Origin: Flavobacterium haoranii
Lineage (GTDB): Bacteria; Bacteroidota; Bacteroidia; Flavobacteriales; Flavobacteriaceae
Reading direction: 5' to 3'
Assembly (NCBI RefSeq): GCF_009363055.1
Contig: NZ_CP045292.1
Span: 1,860,001-1,924,000 of the forward strand
Length of the DNA: 64,000 nt
Shown here: in pieces, positions 56,003 to 64,000 of the stretch
How the letters are laid out: each line of letters opens with the position of its first letter
Position numbering within the stretch: the stretch's first letter is position 1
The notes under the pieces: generated by a model
The model's database searches: none
Seen by the model: the letters and a program-made list of their open reading frames with translations, nothing else
Told to the model about the DNA's origin: nothing
Translations under genes and position numbers: made by a program

Positions 56003-57373
56003 CTAACTACTTACATTAAGTGGGTTATATCCTAAATAAGGCACATCTATTTCTTTAAATATTACCCCATATTCTTCCAATTCTTTTAATATAGGCAAAT
56101 AAACTTCTTTGGTGATTGGTAATTGTACGCCTGGTGTTTTAATTTCACCATTTAGAATTTTTAAAGTTGCAATAGCTACAGGTAAGCCTACAGTTTTTGC
56201 CATAGCTGTATAAGTTTGATCATCACCGATACAAACCATAGTCGCATCAATTTGATGTTTTTCTCCGTGCAATTCGTAACCAAACTTATGGTACATAACA
56301 ATCATATCTTTATCATCGGGTTGTAAACTCCATTTTTCTGATAAAATCTTCTCTAAAATTTGAGCAGGAGTAGCATTTTTAAGTTCCACTTTCTTTTCGC
56401 CATTAAATAAATCTAACTCTAAAAGCTTATCCCAAATAATATCATCTTGATCTATCTTTTGCGCATGACGTAACTTAATTTCAACAGTATCTGTTGGATG
56501 ATAAGGTAAAAATGAATTCGTAAATTCTCTATAGGTCATATTCTCAGAATTTTCTATCGTATAAGAATCATCTGTCATTCCTAATTGCACCAAAATGTCC
56601 CAAGCACGAGAATACCCAACTCTTCTTATTGTTCCTCTATAAACTGTTAAAGCATCATCTAAACCATAAACACTTCTATATTTTAAAGAATCTCTGTTAG
56701 CATAGGCTTCAAATCTACCATAACCTTCAACACTTAAAAATTCTGTTCTTCTAAATAATTTGTTATATGGAATATATTTGTAAGTTCCTTCTTGAATAAA
56801 TTTTGCAGCTCCACCTTGACCTGCTAAAACAACATTTCTAGGATTCCAAGTAAATTTATAGTTCCAAAGATTAGTATCGCTTTCAGGTGCAACTAAACCT
56901 CCGCAAAATGACTCGAATAAAATTACATGTCCACCTTTTGCTCTAATTTCGTCTAAAACCTTCATGGCACTCATGTGATCGATTCCTGGATCCAGCCCAA
57001 TTTCATTCATAAAAATTAAGCCTTTAGCCTTTGCTGCATCATTAAGTTCCTGCATCTCTGGACTTATATAAGAAGCAGTTACCATGTGCTTTCCAAACTT
57101 CAAACAATCTTTGGCGACATCGATATGCATGTGAGCGGGCAACATTGAAACGACAATATCGGCTCTTTGTATTTCTTCTTGTCTTTGTATATCGTTAAAA
57201 ATATCGAAAGCAATTGCTCGTGCATTAGTGTGATTTTTTACTTTCTTTTGTGCTAATTCTAAAGATAAATCACCAATTGTTATATTTAAATTTTCTTGTT
57301 CAGATTTAGTTAACAAGTATTGTATTAATGAAGATGCGGAACGACCGGCTCCTATGACTAAAATATTTCTCAT
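56003..57373 (-). CDS. Saccharopine dehydrogenase family protein (lysine metabolism)
   Basis: The 456-residue protein has an N-terminal Rossmann fold (ILVIGAGRSASSLIQYLL) and the saccharopine dehydrogenase pattern AKGLIFMNEIGLDPGIDHMS, then FESFCGGLVAPESDTNLWNY. In lysine breakdown such enzymes make or split saccharopine to give aminoadipic semialdehyde and glutamate. The ALDH7 enzyme encoded at 38940 would oxidise the next intermediate. Related dehydrogenases act in polyamine synthesis, so the substrate needs care. An Lrp regulator follows downstream. A near-consensus -7 box lies at 57412-57405. Confidence 0.9.
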   Translation of the reverse strand: MRNILVIGAGRSASSLIQYLLTKSEQENLNITIGDLSLELAQKKVKNHTNARAIAFDIFNDIQRQEEIQRADIVVSMLPAHMHIDVAKDCLKFGKHMVTASYISPEMQELNDAAKAKGLIFMNEIGLDPGIDHMSAMKVLDEIRAKGGHVILFESFCGGLVAPESDTNLWNYKFTWNPRNVVLAGQGGAAKFIQEGTYKYIPYNKLFRRTEFLSVEGYGRFEAYANRDSLKYRSVYGLDDALTVYRGTIRRVGYSRAWDILVQLGMTDDSYTIENSENMTYREFTNSFLPYHPTDTVEIKLRHAQKIDQDDIIWDKLLELDLFNGEKKVELKNATPAQILEKILSEKWSLQPDDKDMIVMYHKFGYELHGEKHQIDATMVCIGDDQTYTAMAKTVGLPVAIATLKILNGEIKTPGVQLPITKEVYLPILKELEEYGVIFKEIDVPYLGYNPLNVSS

Positions 57374-57468
57374 TACGGCAGATTAAAAATCACACGAAGA
57401 TAATCAAATGTTATTTTTGAAGAAAGAAATAAGTGATTATTATCATAATTTAACATTTCTAAAAGCCC

Positions 57469-57476
57469 TATATTTG
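57469..57476 (+). promoter_or_regulatory. -7 element of the DUF423 gene
   Basis: TATATTTG matches TAnnTTTG, 17 bases before ATG 57494. No matching -33 box is visible. Confidence 0.45.
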
Positions 57477-57493
57477 CTACAAGAATTTAAGAC

Positions 57494-57883
57494 ATGGAAA
57501 AAAAGATAATTATCACTGCATTAATTTTAGGAATGATTTCAATAATCCTTGGAGCCTTTGGTGCGCATGCTTTAAAAAAAGTATTACAACCCGAGCAATT
57601 AACTTCATTTGAAACAGGTGTGAGATACCAAATGTACCATGCTTTATTCTTATTATTTATTGCGACAACTAACATGATTGCTTTAAAAGAAAAAGCAGTC
57701 GTTTTTTACTTAGCATTAGTAGGAGTTATCTTATTTTCTGGATCAATATATCTTTTAAGTACAAGTGCAATAAGTGGCTTAAAATTGCGTTTTATAGGTC
57801 CAGTAACACCTTTAGGAGGCTTATTATTAATTGGTTCGTGGGCTTATTTACTATATGCTTTATTGCTAAAAAACAACAATTAA
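57494..57883 (+). CDS. DUF423 membrane protein
   Basis: The 129-residue protein has four hydrophobic segments and the family's early motif GAFGAHALKKVL (residues about 21-32), then FETGVRYQMYHALFLL and the glycine-rich FIGPVTPLGGLLLIGSWAYL. These features define DUF423 (YgdD-like) inner-membrane proteins, whose function is not established. It is a short single gene in front of pckA and probably has its own promoter. Confidence 0.9.
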   Translation: MEKKIIITALILGMISIILGAFGAHALKKVLQPEQLTSFETGVRYQMYHALFLLFIATTNMIALKEKAVVFYLALVGVILFSGSIYLLSTSAISGLKLRFIGPVTPLGGLLLIGSWAYLLYALLLKNNN

Positions 57884-57907
57884 GAATACTATCTAAAATA
57901 TTATTTA

Positions 57908-57915
57908 TACTTTTG
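57908..57915 (+). promoter_or_regulatory. -7 element of pckA
   Basis: TACTTTTG matches TAnnTTTG and lies 36 bases before the pckA ATG at 57952. A -33 match is not clear. Confidence 0.5.
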
Positions 57916-57951
57916 CACTTTAATTAAAAAACAACATAACAAATAAATTAA

Positions 57952-59577
57952 ATGGAGAACTACACTCAAAATACGAAAACGATTTCGTTAGAAAAATACG
58001 GGATTACAAATGTAAGTGAGATTATCTATAATCCTACTTATGACGAATTGTATGATGCAGAGTTAAACTCTAATTTACAAGGTTACGAAAAAGGTCAATT
58101 ATCTGAGCTTGGTGCTGTAAATGTAATGACAGGAGAATTCACAGGAAGATCTCCTAAAGACAAATACATCGTTAAAGATGATGTTACTAAAGAAACCATT
58201 TGGTGGACTTCTGAGAAAGCTGCTAATGACAACAAACCCATTTCTACGGAAACTTGGAATGCTTTAAAAGAAGCTTCAGTAAAACAATTATCAGGAAAAA
58301 AACTATATGTAGTTGATGCATTTTGCGGTGCTAACGAAAACACACGTTTAAAAGTACGTTTTATAATGGAAGTTGCTTGGCAGGCACATTTTGTTAAAAA
58401 CATGTTTATTCGTCCTACTGAAGAAGAATTAGAAAACTTTGGTGAGCCTGATTTTATTGTGATGAATGCTTCTAAAACTTCATTTAAAGATTATGCTAAA
58501 TATGGTTTAAATTCAGAAGTTTATGTAGCTTTCAACTTAACTGAAAAAATGCAATTAATTGGCGGTACATGGTACGGTGGTGAAATGAAAAAAGGATTGT
58601 TCTCAATGATGAACTATTACTTACCGTTACAAGGAATTGCATCTATGCATTGCTCTGCAAACAAAGGAAAAGATGGAGATGTAGCCGTTTTCTTCGGTTT
58701 ATCAGGAACAGGAAAAACTACTCTATCAACTGATCCTAAGAGAGAGTTAATAGGTGACGATGAACACGGATGGGACAATGATGGTGTTTTCAATTTTGAA
58801 GGTGGTTGTTATGCAAAAACTATCGATTTAAGTAAAGAAAACGAACCAGATATTTTTGGAGCAATCAAAAGAGACGCTTTACTAGAAAATGTAACTTTAG
58901 ATGTAGATGGAAAAATAGATTTCAAAGATGGTTCTGTAACTCAAAACACTCGTGTTTCTTATCCAATTTACCATATTGATAACATTGTAAGACCAGTTTC
59001 TAAAGCGGGGCATGCAAGTAAAGTTATTTTCTTAACAGCAGATGCATTTGGAGTAATGCCTCCTGTTTCAAAATTAACACCTGAACAAACTAAATATTAC
59101 TTCTTATCTGGGTTTACTGCCAAATTAGCTGGAACTGAAAGAGGAGTAACGCAGCCAGAGCCTACCTTCTCAGCTTGTTTTGGTAAGGCTTTCTTATCAC
59201 TTCATCCAACAAAATATGGCGAAGAGTTAGTAAAAAAAATGGAAGAACATAAAGCAACAGCTTATATGGTAAACACTGGTTGGAATGGAACTGGAAAAAG
59301 AATTTCAATTAAAGATACAAGAGCAATTATTGACAGAATTTTAGATGGTTCGATTGAAAAAGCTGAAACTACTATAATTCCTGTTTTTAATTTTGAAGTT
59401 CCAACTAATTTAGAAGAAGTAAACAATGCTATTCTAGACCCTAGAAACACTTATACTGAGAGTAAAGAATGGGAAGTTAAAGCTAACGACTTAGCAGGTA
59501 AATTTATCAAAAACTTTGAGCAATATACTGACAACGAAGAAGGAAAATCTTTAGTTGCTGCTGGTCCGCAATTATAA
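57952..59577 (+). CDS. pckA: Phosphoenolpyruvate carboxykinase (ATP)
   Basis: The enzyme interconverts oxaloacetate plus ATP with PEP, CO2 and ADP, the entry to gluconeogenesis. The 541-residue product has the start region [20 protein letters not shown], the P-loop [11 protein letters not shown] at residues 249-259, the metal and substrate segment [20 protein letters not shown], and [16 protein letters not shown]. These are all conserved in ATP-dependent forms. The length is normal. It is a single gene followed by a terminator. With the malic enzyme at 280 it controls the C4/C3 balance. Confidence 0.98.
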   Translation: MENYTQNTKTISLEKYGITNVSEIIYNPTYDELYDAELNSNLQGYEKGQLSELGAVNVMTGEFTGRSPKDKYIVKDDVTKETIWWTSEKAANDNKPISTETWNALKEASVKQLSGKKLYVVDAFCGANENTRLKVRFIMEVAWQAHFVKNMFIRPTEEELENFGEPDFIVMNASKTSFKDYAKYGLNSEVYVAFNLTEKMQLIGGTWYGGEMKKGLFSMMNYYLPLQGIASMHCSANKGKDGDVAVFFGLSGTGKTTLSTDPKRELIGDDEHGWDNDGVFNFEGGCYAKTIDLSKENEPDIFGAIKRDALLENVTLDVDGKIDFKDGSVTQNTRVSYPIYHIDNIVRPVSKAGHASKVIFLTADAFGVMPPVSKLTPEQTKYYFLSGFTAKLAGTERGVTQPEPTFSACFGKAFLSLHPTKYGEELVKKMEEHKATAYMVNTGWNGTGKRISIKDTRAIIDRILDGSIEKAETTIIPVFNFEVPTNLEEVNNAILDPRNTYTESKEWEVKANDLAGKFIKNFEQYTDNEEGKSLVAAGPQL

Positions 59578-59594
59578 TTTAATTTGTTATTATA

Positions 59595-59623
59595 AAAAAG
59601 GTTTCCAAATTGGAAACCTTTTT
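59595..59623. terminator. Intrinsic terminator after pckA
   Basis: A perfect 12-base stem AAAAAGGTTTCC with GGAAACCTTTTT (loop AAATT) has tracts on both sides. The convergent hemD ends 19 bases further on. Confidence 0.9.
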
Positions 59624-59642
59624 ATTTTATATAATATAAAGA

Positions 59643-60401
59643 TTATTTAGCTTTATTTGCCTCTACAATATATTTTTCTAATGCTCCAGTCATAGAAGGT
59701 GTTTCTGGTGTTGGCGCCATAATATCTACTCTTAAACCACTATCTAATGCTTCTTTTTGAGTTGTTACTCCAAAGACAGCAATTCTAGTATTGTTTTGTT
59801 TAAAATCAGGGAAATTTTTGAATAAAGATTTTATTCCTGTTGGGCTAAAAAATGCTAAAACATCATAATAAACATCTTTCAAATCTGAAAGATCACTCAT
59901 TACGGTTTTATAAAAAATTCCTTGTGTCCAATCAACTTTTAAACTATTTAAAGTTTGTGGCACATCGGCATTTAATTGATCTGTATTTGGTAATAAAAAT
60001 TTTTCATCTTTATACTTTTTAATTAAAGGAGCTAAATCAGTAAATTCTTTTTGCCCAACATAAATTTTTCTTTTTCTATAAACCACATAACGTTGTAAAT
60101 AAAAAGCTACGGCTTCTGACTGGCAAAAATATTTTAAATCTTCAGGAATCTTATAGCGCATTTCTTCAGCAACTCTGAAAAAGTGATCTACTGCATTTCT
60201 ACTAGTTAAAATAATTGCCGTAAATTTACTTAAGTCAATCTTTTGAGCCCTAACCTCTTTTGCACTTACACCTTCAACATGAATAAAAGGTCTAAAGTCA
60301 ATTTTTACTTTTAATTTGTTCTGCAATTCATAGTAGGGAGAATTCTCTACTTTTGGCTCTGGTTGTGAAACCAATATTGTTTTCACCTTTAAGTTTGACA
60401 T
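59643..60401 (-). CDS. hemD: Uroporphyrinogen-III synthase
   Basis: HemD closes and rearranges hydroxymethylbilane to uroporphyrinogen III, the precursor of heme and other tetrapyrroles. The family has low sequence conservation. The 252-residue product shows its typical points: ILVSQPEPKVENSPYYEL at the start, FTAIILTSRNAVDHFFRV in the first domain, and DVLAFFSPTGIKSLFKNFP with TRIAVFGVTTQKEALDSGL in the second. It starts 12 bases after the DUF4271 gene and belongs to the same transcript. Confidence 0.9.
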   Translation of the reverse strand: MSNLKVKTILVSQPEPKVENSPYYELQNKLKVKIDFRPFIHVEGVSAKEVRAQKIDLSKFTAIILTSRNAVDHFFRVAEEMRYKIPEDLKYFCQSEAVAFYLQRYVVYRKRKIYVGQKEFTDLAPLIKKYKDEKFLLPNTDQLNADVPQTLNSLKVDWTQGIFYKTVMSDLSDLKDVYYDVLAFFSPTGIKSLFKNFPDFKQNNTRIAVFGVTTQKEALDSGLRVDIMAPTPETPSMTGALEKYIVEANKAK

Positions 60402-60413
60402 ATAGTTACTTTA

Positions 60414-61073
60414 TTATTTTGTAATCCAATAATACATGAAATAGTAGGGTGCTATTTCAAGTGTGCAAAGATATAAAATAAAATAAAATAATTTACGTGT
60501 AACTAAATTTTGATGTGCTTTTAATGTAAAAAAGTACGTTAGGAAATTCCAAACTAACAAAATGACAATCAATACAATATAAATCCAATGATTATTAAAA
60601 GAATTGTAAAACAAAACCACATTTATTGGTAATAATACAACGCCTAAATAAGTTCTATAACTAACTTTTAATAGATTAAATTGATCTGCAAATTCTTCAA
60701 TATGAAAAGTAGTCGCAATAATCTTCTCAATCAAGTATTTTGACAATATAAAAACACCCAAAAATGTAGCAATTCTCAAGTAGGTTATTCCGTCTGTTTT
60801 AGTAGTTTTTCCAAAATTGGTTAACATTAACAAAATAAAAAAAGATAGCGATATTAACTGAACAGCAAACATTGAAATGGTAAAACCACTTCGCATGTTA
60901 CTACTATCTTTATAAATTTTAATGTATTTATCGGAAACTCCTAATCTAACAAATTCGTTAAAACGAGCAGTAAAAACATTTTTATTAACTGCAATTACTA
61001 CAAACGCGACAAAGAACAAAATAGTTGCCCAATCGTGAAAATTAAATAATCGCTCTTTAAAAATTGTTTCCAT
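60414..61073 (-). CDS. DUF4271 membrane protein
   Basis: The 219-residue protein has about five hydrophobic segments and the DUF4271 features: a start with FNFHDWATILFFVAFVVIA, the middle KYLIEKIIATTFHIEEFADQ with NLLKVSYRTYLGV after it, and the final LYLCTLEIAPYYFMYYW. The function is unknown. It is regularly next to hemD in Bacteroidota. I use ATG 61073, since the upstream TTG overlaps the promoter. The -7 box ends eight bases before this ATG, so the leader is very short. Confidence 0.87.
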   Translation of the reverse strand: METIFKERLFNFHDWATILFFVAFVVIAVNKNVFTARFNEFVRLGVSDKYIKIYKDSSNMRSGFTISMFAVQLISLSFFILLMLTNFGKTTKTDGITYLRIATFLGVFILSKYLIEKIIATTFHIEEFADQFNLLKVSYRTYLGVVLLPINVVLFYNSFNNHWIYIVLIVILLVWNFLTYFFTLKAHQNLVTRKLFYFILYLCTLEIAPYYFMYYWITK

Positions 61074-61080
61074 ACGCAAA

Positions 61081-61088
61081 CAAAAGTA
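61081..61088 (-). promoter_or_regulatory. -7 element of the DUF4271-hemD operon
   Basis: Minus-strand TACTTTTG matches TAnnTTTG and ends eight bases before ATG 61073. A TTG about 17 bases upstream could be the -33 element. Confidence 0.5.
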
Positions 61089-61125
61089 CTAAAAAGATTC
61101 TTTAGCAACTTGACTATAATCTAAA

Positions 61126-61626
61126 TTAAAACCAAACTTGATGATTATTCATAACTATAGAAATGAACAATCCTAAAAACACAATTGACACGACAAATTT
61201 CATAAAAGTTCCTGCTAAAAATCCAACGAAAGAACCAATTGCAGCTTTTGTGGCACGAGTTGTATCTTTTCTATCAAATAAAAGCTCTCCCACTAACGCT
61301 CCAACAAATGGACCAATTATAAATCCAAATGGTATAGGCGCAAATATTCCAACAATTAAACCAATATTAGTTCCCCAAATACCATATTTACTTCCTCCAA
61401 AACGTTTGGTTCCTTTTGCAGGAATTACATAATCTAAAACAGCAATTACTATTGCAACCACTAATGTAATTCCTAAAATCCAATAATTTTTTTCCATTCC
61501 TGGACATAAATACAACAACAGCAATCCAACCCAACTTATGGGCGGACCGGGTAAAGCGGGTAATAAACTTCCAGCAATACCAAGTAACATACAGCAAAAT
61601 CCTGTAATTAAGAGAAAGTATTCCAT
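61126..61626 (-). CDS. DUF456 membrane protein
   Basis: The 166-residue protein is nearly all hydrophobic, with about five segments. The family features are CMLLGIAGSLLPALPGPPISW near the start, then DYVIPAKGTKRFGGSKYGIW and the glycine-rich FAPIPFGFIIGPFVGALVGE. Function is unknown; glycine-zipper-like motifs point to packed helices. It stands upstream of DUF4271 on the same strand, but has its own -7 box at 61650-61643. Confidence 0.88.
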   Translation of the reverse strand: MEYFLLITGFCCMLLGIAGSLLPALPGPPISWVGLLLLYLCPGMEKNYWILGITLVVAIVIAVLDYVIPAKGTKRFGGSKYGIWGTNIGLIVGIFAPIPFGFIIGPFVGALVGELLFDRKDTTRATKAAIGSFVGFLAGTFMKFVVSIVFLGLFISIVMNNHQVWF

Positions 61627-61642
61627 TTATTTTGACTTTAAA

Positions 61643-61650
61643 CAAAGTTA
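61643..61650 (-). promoter_or_regulatory. -7 element of the DUF456 gene
   Basis: Minus-strand TAACTTTG matches TAnnTTTG, 16 bases before ATG 61626. The -33 region is unclear. Confidence 0.42.
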
Positions 61651-61749
61651 CCACATAAGTAAAAAAAGTCTAATTTATTTATCCACAAAAATGAAACTGC
61701 ATACTAATTCAATTTATAAACCGTTAAAAACATAATAAAAACAACATCT

Positions 61750-62858
61750 ATGAAACATATTTTTACTTTGTTTTGTTTTTTCAATTGTATTAATACAATC
61801 TCTCAAAATTCAAAACTTGGCGATAGTTTGGTAAGTATTGGACAATATCAAAAAGCAATTGTCGAGTACAAAAAGGAAAAACAACCCGATTTATACAAAA
61901 TTGCAAAAGCTTTTGAAGCAATTGATAATTATGACGAAGCAATAGCATCTTATGAAAAAATAAGAATAAAAGACACTTTAAATTTAAAAGTAAACTTTCA
62001 ATATGCATTGGCTTTACTTCACAATAACGATACAAAATCGACTAAAATATTAGAACAACTCGTTACTAAAGACAAAAACGAATCCTATTACTATTACTTA
62101 GGATTATCTTACGAAAAACAAAAAAACTACGAAAAAGCAATCGAAAATTGGAATGCATCGCTTCAACTAAATCCAGAGTATTTTAAAAGCGCCTATAAAC
62201 TTTCACTTCAGTTGGCCAATATGCAACAATTTGATGCTTCATTAGAAGTTGCCAACGCTTTTTTAAAAAACAATCCTAATAATATTGATCTGCTTAAAAT
62301 TCGCGGACAAATATATTATGCTTTAAAAAGAATCGAAATTGTATTCAAGATTTTGAAAAAGTAGTTGCTAAAAATGGCGCCGATGATAATATTCTAGAAA
62401 AATTAGCCAATGTTTATCTCAATACAAAAGATTATAAAAAGGCCATAACTATTTATACCGATTTAATTGAAAACTATAACGACCAAAACCCTAATTTCTA
62501 TTTCAACAGAGGAAAATGTTATGGTTTTTTATACGAAATTGAAAAAGCAGAAGAAGACATCAACACATCAATTGAGCTGAGAACTTATACTTTCGATAAC
62601 GAATATTTTTATTTAGGTTTCTTTTATCAGCAACTTGAAGAATATGAAAAAGCGTTGAATTATTACAAAAAAACACTAAATACTAACAGCAATCATGCGG
62701 AAGCAGCTTATCAAATCATTGCTATAAAAGATTATCACGGACAATCTCCAACGGTGCTTTTAAAAGAGTATCAAGATTATTTAGAAAAATTTCCAAATAT
62801 TTCGAACCAAAGAAAACAACTCATCGCAAACCGAATTAACCAATTAGAAGAAAAATAG
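61750..62858 (+). CDS. Exported tetratricopeptide-repeat protein, one frameshift
   Basis: The product has a signal peptide (IFTLFCFFNCINTISQ) and a chain of about eight TPR units (IGQYQKAIVEYKKEKQPDLY; NYDEAIASYEKI; YYYLGLSYEKQKNYEKAIEN; TKDYKKAITIYTDLIE; LEEYEKALNYYKKTL). TPR arrays bind partner proteins in the periplasm; none is known here. The frame breaks in the A5 run at 62325-62329. One more A gives ALKKNRNCIQDFEKVVAKNG and an open frame to 62858, 369 residues in all. A TonB-domain-like lipoprotein follows after 45 bases. Confidence 0.87.
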
Positions 62859-62903
62859 AGTTAAATAAAAAACTTTAGTATTTTTACAGCAAATCAAAGA
62901 ATT

Positions 62904-63383
62904 TTGAAAAAATTTATAGTTTTAATAGTTATCATTCTTTTAAACTCTTGCCAATATTTCGACAAAAAGGCTCCCGATGAAAATGCCTTATTAAAAGAAG
63001 AATTGCAAAAAGTAAATTGGAAACAAGTCGACCAATATCCAAGTGTTGCGTCTTGCGATACAATACTAGATGTAGAAACTCAAAAAGAATGTTTTTTCCA
63101 ATTTTTAACCGAAACCATTCAAGCTCGAATTGGCATCGATACCATCCATATTTTATATCCTGAATTAGATACGATTGCAGTAAAAGTTACTATAAATCCC
63201 GATGCTACATTACAATTTCAAACACAAGAACCTACCGATTCTATTAGTTACGATATTAAAGTTATTGATAGTATTTTACAAAATAGATTAACAAACTTTC
63301 CAAAAGTTGAACCTGCAATTAAACAAGGAATAAAAGTGAAGTCGCAATTTGTTTTACCTGTTATTTTAAAGGTTACGGAGTAA
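62904..63383 (+). CDS. Small lipoprotein with TonB C-terminal-like domain
   Basis: The 159-residue product has a lipoprotein signal (VLIVIILLNSCQYFDKKAP). The start codon appears to be TTG at 62904, since it gives a complete signal peptide and no ATG is near. The last 60 residues (IDSILQNRLTNFPKVEPAIK, then QGIKVKSQFVLPVILKV) resemble the C-terminal domain of TonB energy transducers. There the sequence around Ile-Lys-x-Gly-x-x-Val forms the strand that meets receptors. It lacks the inner-membrane helix and proline region of real TonB. It probably shares a transcript with the TPR gene. Confidence 0.7.
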   Translation: MKKFIVLIVIILLNSCQYFDKKAPDENALLKEELQKVNWKQVDQYPSVASCDTILDVETQKECFFQFLTETIQARIGIDTIHILYPELDTIAVKVTINPDATLQFQTQEPTDSISYDIKVIDSILQNRLTNFPKVEPAIKQGIKVKSQFVLPVILKVTE

Positions 63384-63413
63384 TTTTTTGAAGCCAATCC
63401 TGCTGTACGCTAT

Positions 63414-63535
63414 ATCTTTTTTGTTTGTCATACTGAGCTTGTCGAAGTATCTAAACAAAAAAGGATGCCGCTTCCATCAGGGCTAATTCCTAAATGCGTC
63501 ACTTCGAGTTTTCGCTTAACGAAAGTATAGTGAAG
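63414..63535. repeat. Nested REP-like repeats in an intergenic region
   Basis: Arms ATCTTTTTTGTTT (63414-63426) and AAACAAAAAAGGAT (63453-63466) are nearly perfect reverse complements. Between them, at 63427-63452, is a second unit, GTCATACTGAGC followed by TTGTCGAAGTATCT. A flanking unit ATGCCGCTTCCATCAGGGCT follows, then CGTCACTTCGAG at 63497 with a small TTTCG/CGAAA hairpin ending near 63535. I recall similar units in many flavobacterial intergenic regions. Confidence 0.65.
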
Positions 63536-63543
63536 TAAAAAAA

Positions 63544-64000
63544 CTATTTTCTAAAATTTCTTCCCTTCCAAGTAAATTTCCCAAACAAACTATAACAAGC
63601 GACCGCACTACTAAAAAAAGGATATAATAGCGACGCTAAAAACAACCATTGTAATTTTATTCTGAAAAAAGAAGCTGTTTTTTGTAGTAGAAACAAATCA
63701 ATAATAAACTTTAAAGCCACAAATAGTGCAAACCAATTCTGATTTAGGCTTCCTAACAACCACATTACGAAAACTGCAATCCAAGTTACATTTGTGCTAA
63801 AAACTAGTAGCGCTGTTAATTTTCCAAACCACGAAGAATATCCCGTACTTTTCGCCGCCCAACGCACACGTTGTTGAAATAAATCGTTCCAAGATTCTTC
63901 GCTTTTTGTTGCAATAATACTTTCATTATTCAAGCAAAATCCAACAGCATTTTTCTCTTTTAAAACTGCTTTTTGTAGTAGAAAAACATCATCTCCACTT
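63544..64000 (-). CDS. Glycosyltransferase family 2, C-terminal part (cut by window edge)
   Basis: The frame is open from the right edge. It begins SGDDVFLLQKAVLKEKNAVG, which is the acceptor-side Asp-Asp motif of processive GT2 enzymes, and continues with NDLFQQRVRWAAKS, the Q-x-x-R-W type motif. Three or four hydrophobic segments follow (LTALLVFSTNVTWIAVFVMW; FALFVALKFIIDLFLL; LFLASLLYPFFSSAVACYSL) and the gene ends GKFTWKGRNFRK. The apparent internal start at 63933 is a TTG and not the real start. The enzyme probably adds sugars to a lipid or polysaccharide at the membrane. The N-terminal donor-binding half is outside the window. Confidence 0.9.
   Translation of the reverse strand, partial: SGDDVFLLQKAVLKEKNAVGFCLNNESIIATKSEESWNDLFQQRVRWAAKSTGYSSWFGKLTALLVFSTNVTWIAVFVMWLLGSLNQNWFALFVALKFIIDLFLLQKTASFFRIKLQWLFLASLLYPFFSSAVACYSLFGKFTWKGRNFRK

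Noticed and set aside
63544..63933. Complete small membrane protein starting at 63933
   Set aside because: The apparent start is TTG and the frame continues upstream to the window edge with the GT2 motifs SGDD and Q-x-x-R-W, so it is the tail of a larger glycosyltransferase.
1..64000. Genomic island, prophage or insertion sequence
   Set aside because: No transposase, integrase, phage structural gene or tRNA-linked direct repeats were found. The single tRNA has no duplicated 3' end nearby.

Overview
The window is visibly AT-rich chromosomal DNA from a member of the Bacteroidota, most likely Flavobacteriaceae and close to Flavobacterium. The evidence is a complete alternative complex III (ActABCDEF) joined to an aa3 oxidase, a secreted protein with a type IX secretion (T9SS) C-terminal domain, a TonB-dependent receptor paired with a DUF5689 lipoprotein, the ftsX-DUF3098-uppP-truB cluster, and many promoters of the Bacteroidota type (TTTG or TTG, 17-19 bases, TAnnTTTG). 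There are no rRNA genes, no CRISPR array, no phage and no insertion sequence. This is ordinary core genome with small accessory pieces.

Layout. 1-4585 (minus): ruvA (cut by the left edge), maeB, queG and ruvB. 4651-15896 (minus): one long respiratory operon, actA-B-C-D-E-F followed by cytochrome oxidase subunits II and I, with its own promoter and terminator. 16119-16502: a small SPOR protein. 16558-21173 (minus): infB, nusA and rimP, preceded by a promoter and a terminator-like hairpin in the leader. 21336-30910: a universal stress protein, tRNA-Gln(UUG), a DUF2723 membrane protein, a polysaccharide deacetylase, a cysteine-less thioredoxin-fold protein, a membrane metallophosphoesterase and DNA polymerase I. 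31094-34043: a compact operon of an ArsR-type repressor, an SdpI-family protein, a serine hydrolase and a PnuC-like membrane protein. 34129-36844: the translation cluster rplM-rpsI-rpsB-tsf.

36893-42300 (minus): a T9SS-exported protein, an ALDH7-type aldehyde dehydrogenase, 3-hydroxyanthranilate dioxygenase and a secreted endonuclease/phosphatase-fold enzyme. The last is divergent from a TonB receptor, DUF5689 lipoprotein and small lipoprotein (42441-47116). 47169-50478 (minus): YiiX-like hydrolase, truB, uppP, DUF3098 and ftsX. 50657-55244: leuS, a coiled-coil membrane protein and a membrane zinc peptidase. 55326-59577: an Lrp/AsnC regulator, saccharopine dehydrogenase, DUF423 and pckA. 59643-64000: hemD, DUF4271, DUF456, a TPR protein, a TonB-domain-like lipoprotein and a glycosyltransferase cut by the right edge.

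Nine single-base frameshifts sit in homopolymer or homopolymer-rich tracts, in eight genes (queG, actA, infB, the DUF2723 gene, the deacetylase twice, the metallophosphoesterase, tsf and the TPR gene). Each is repaired by adding one base to the run. Because infB and tsf are essential, they are most simply read as sequencing under-calls, and I annotate the genes across them. No clearly new multi-gene system is visible. The most interesting leads are the hairpin in the rimP-nusA-infB leader, a ruvB promoter whose -33 element lies in the loop of the upstream terminator, the secreted nuclease/TonB receptor/DUF5689 locus, the duplicated 5' end of the lrp gene with its palindrome, and the nested REP-like repeats.
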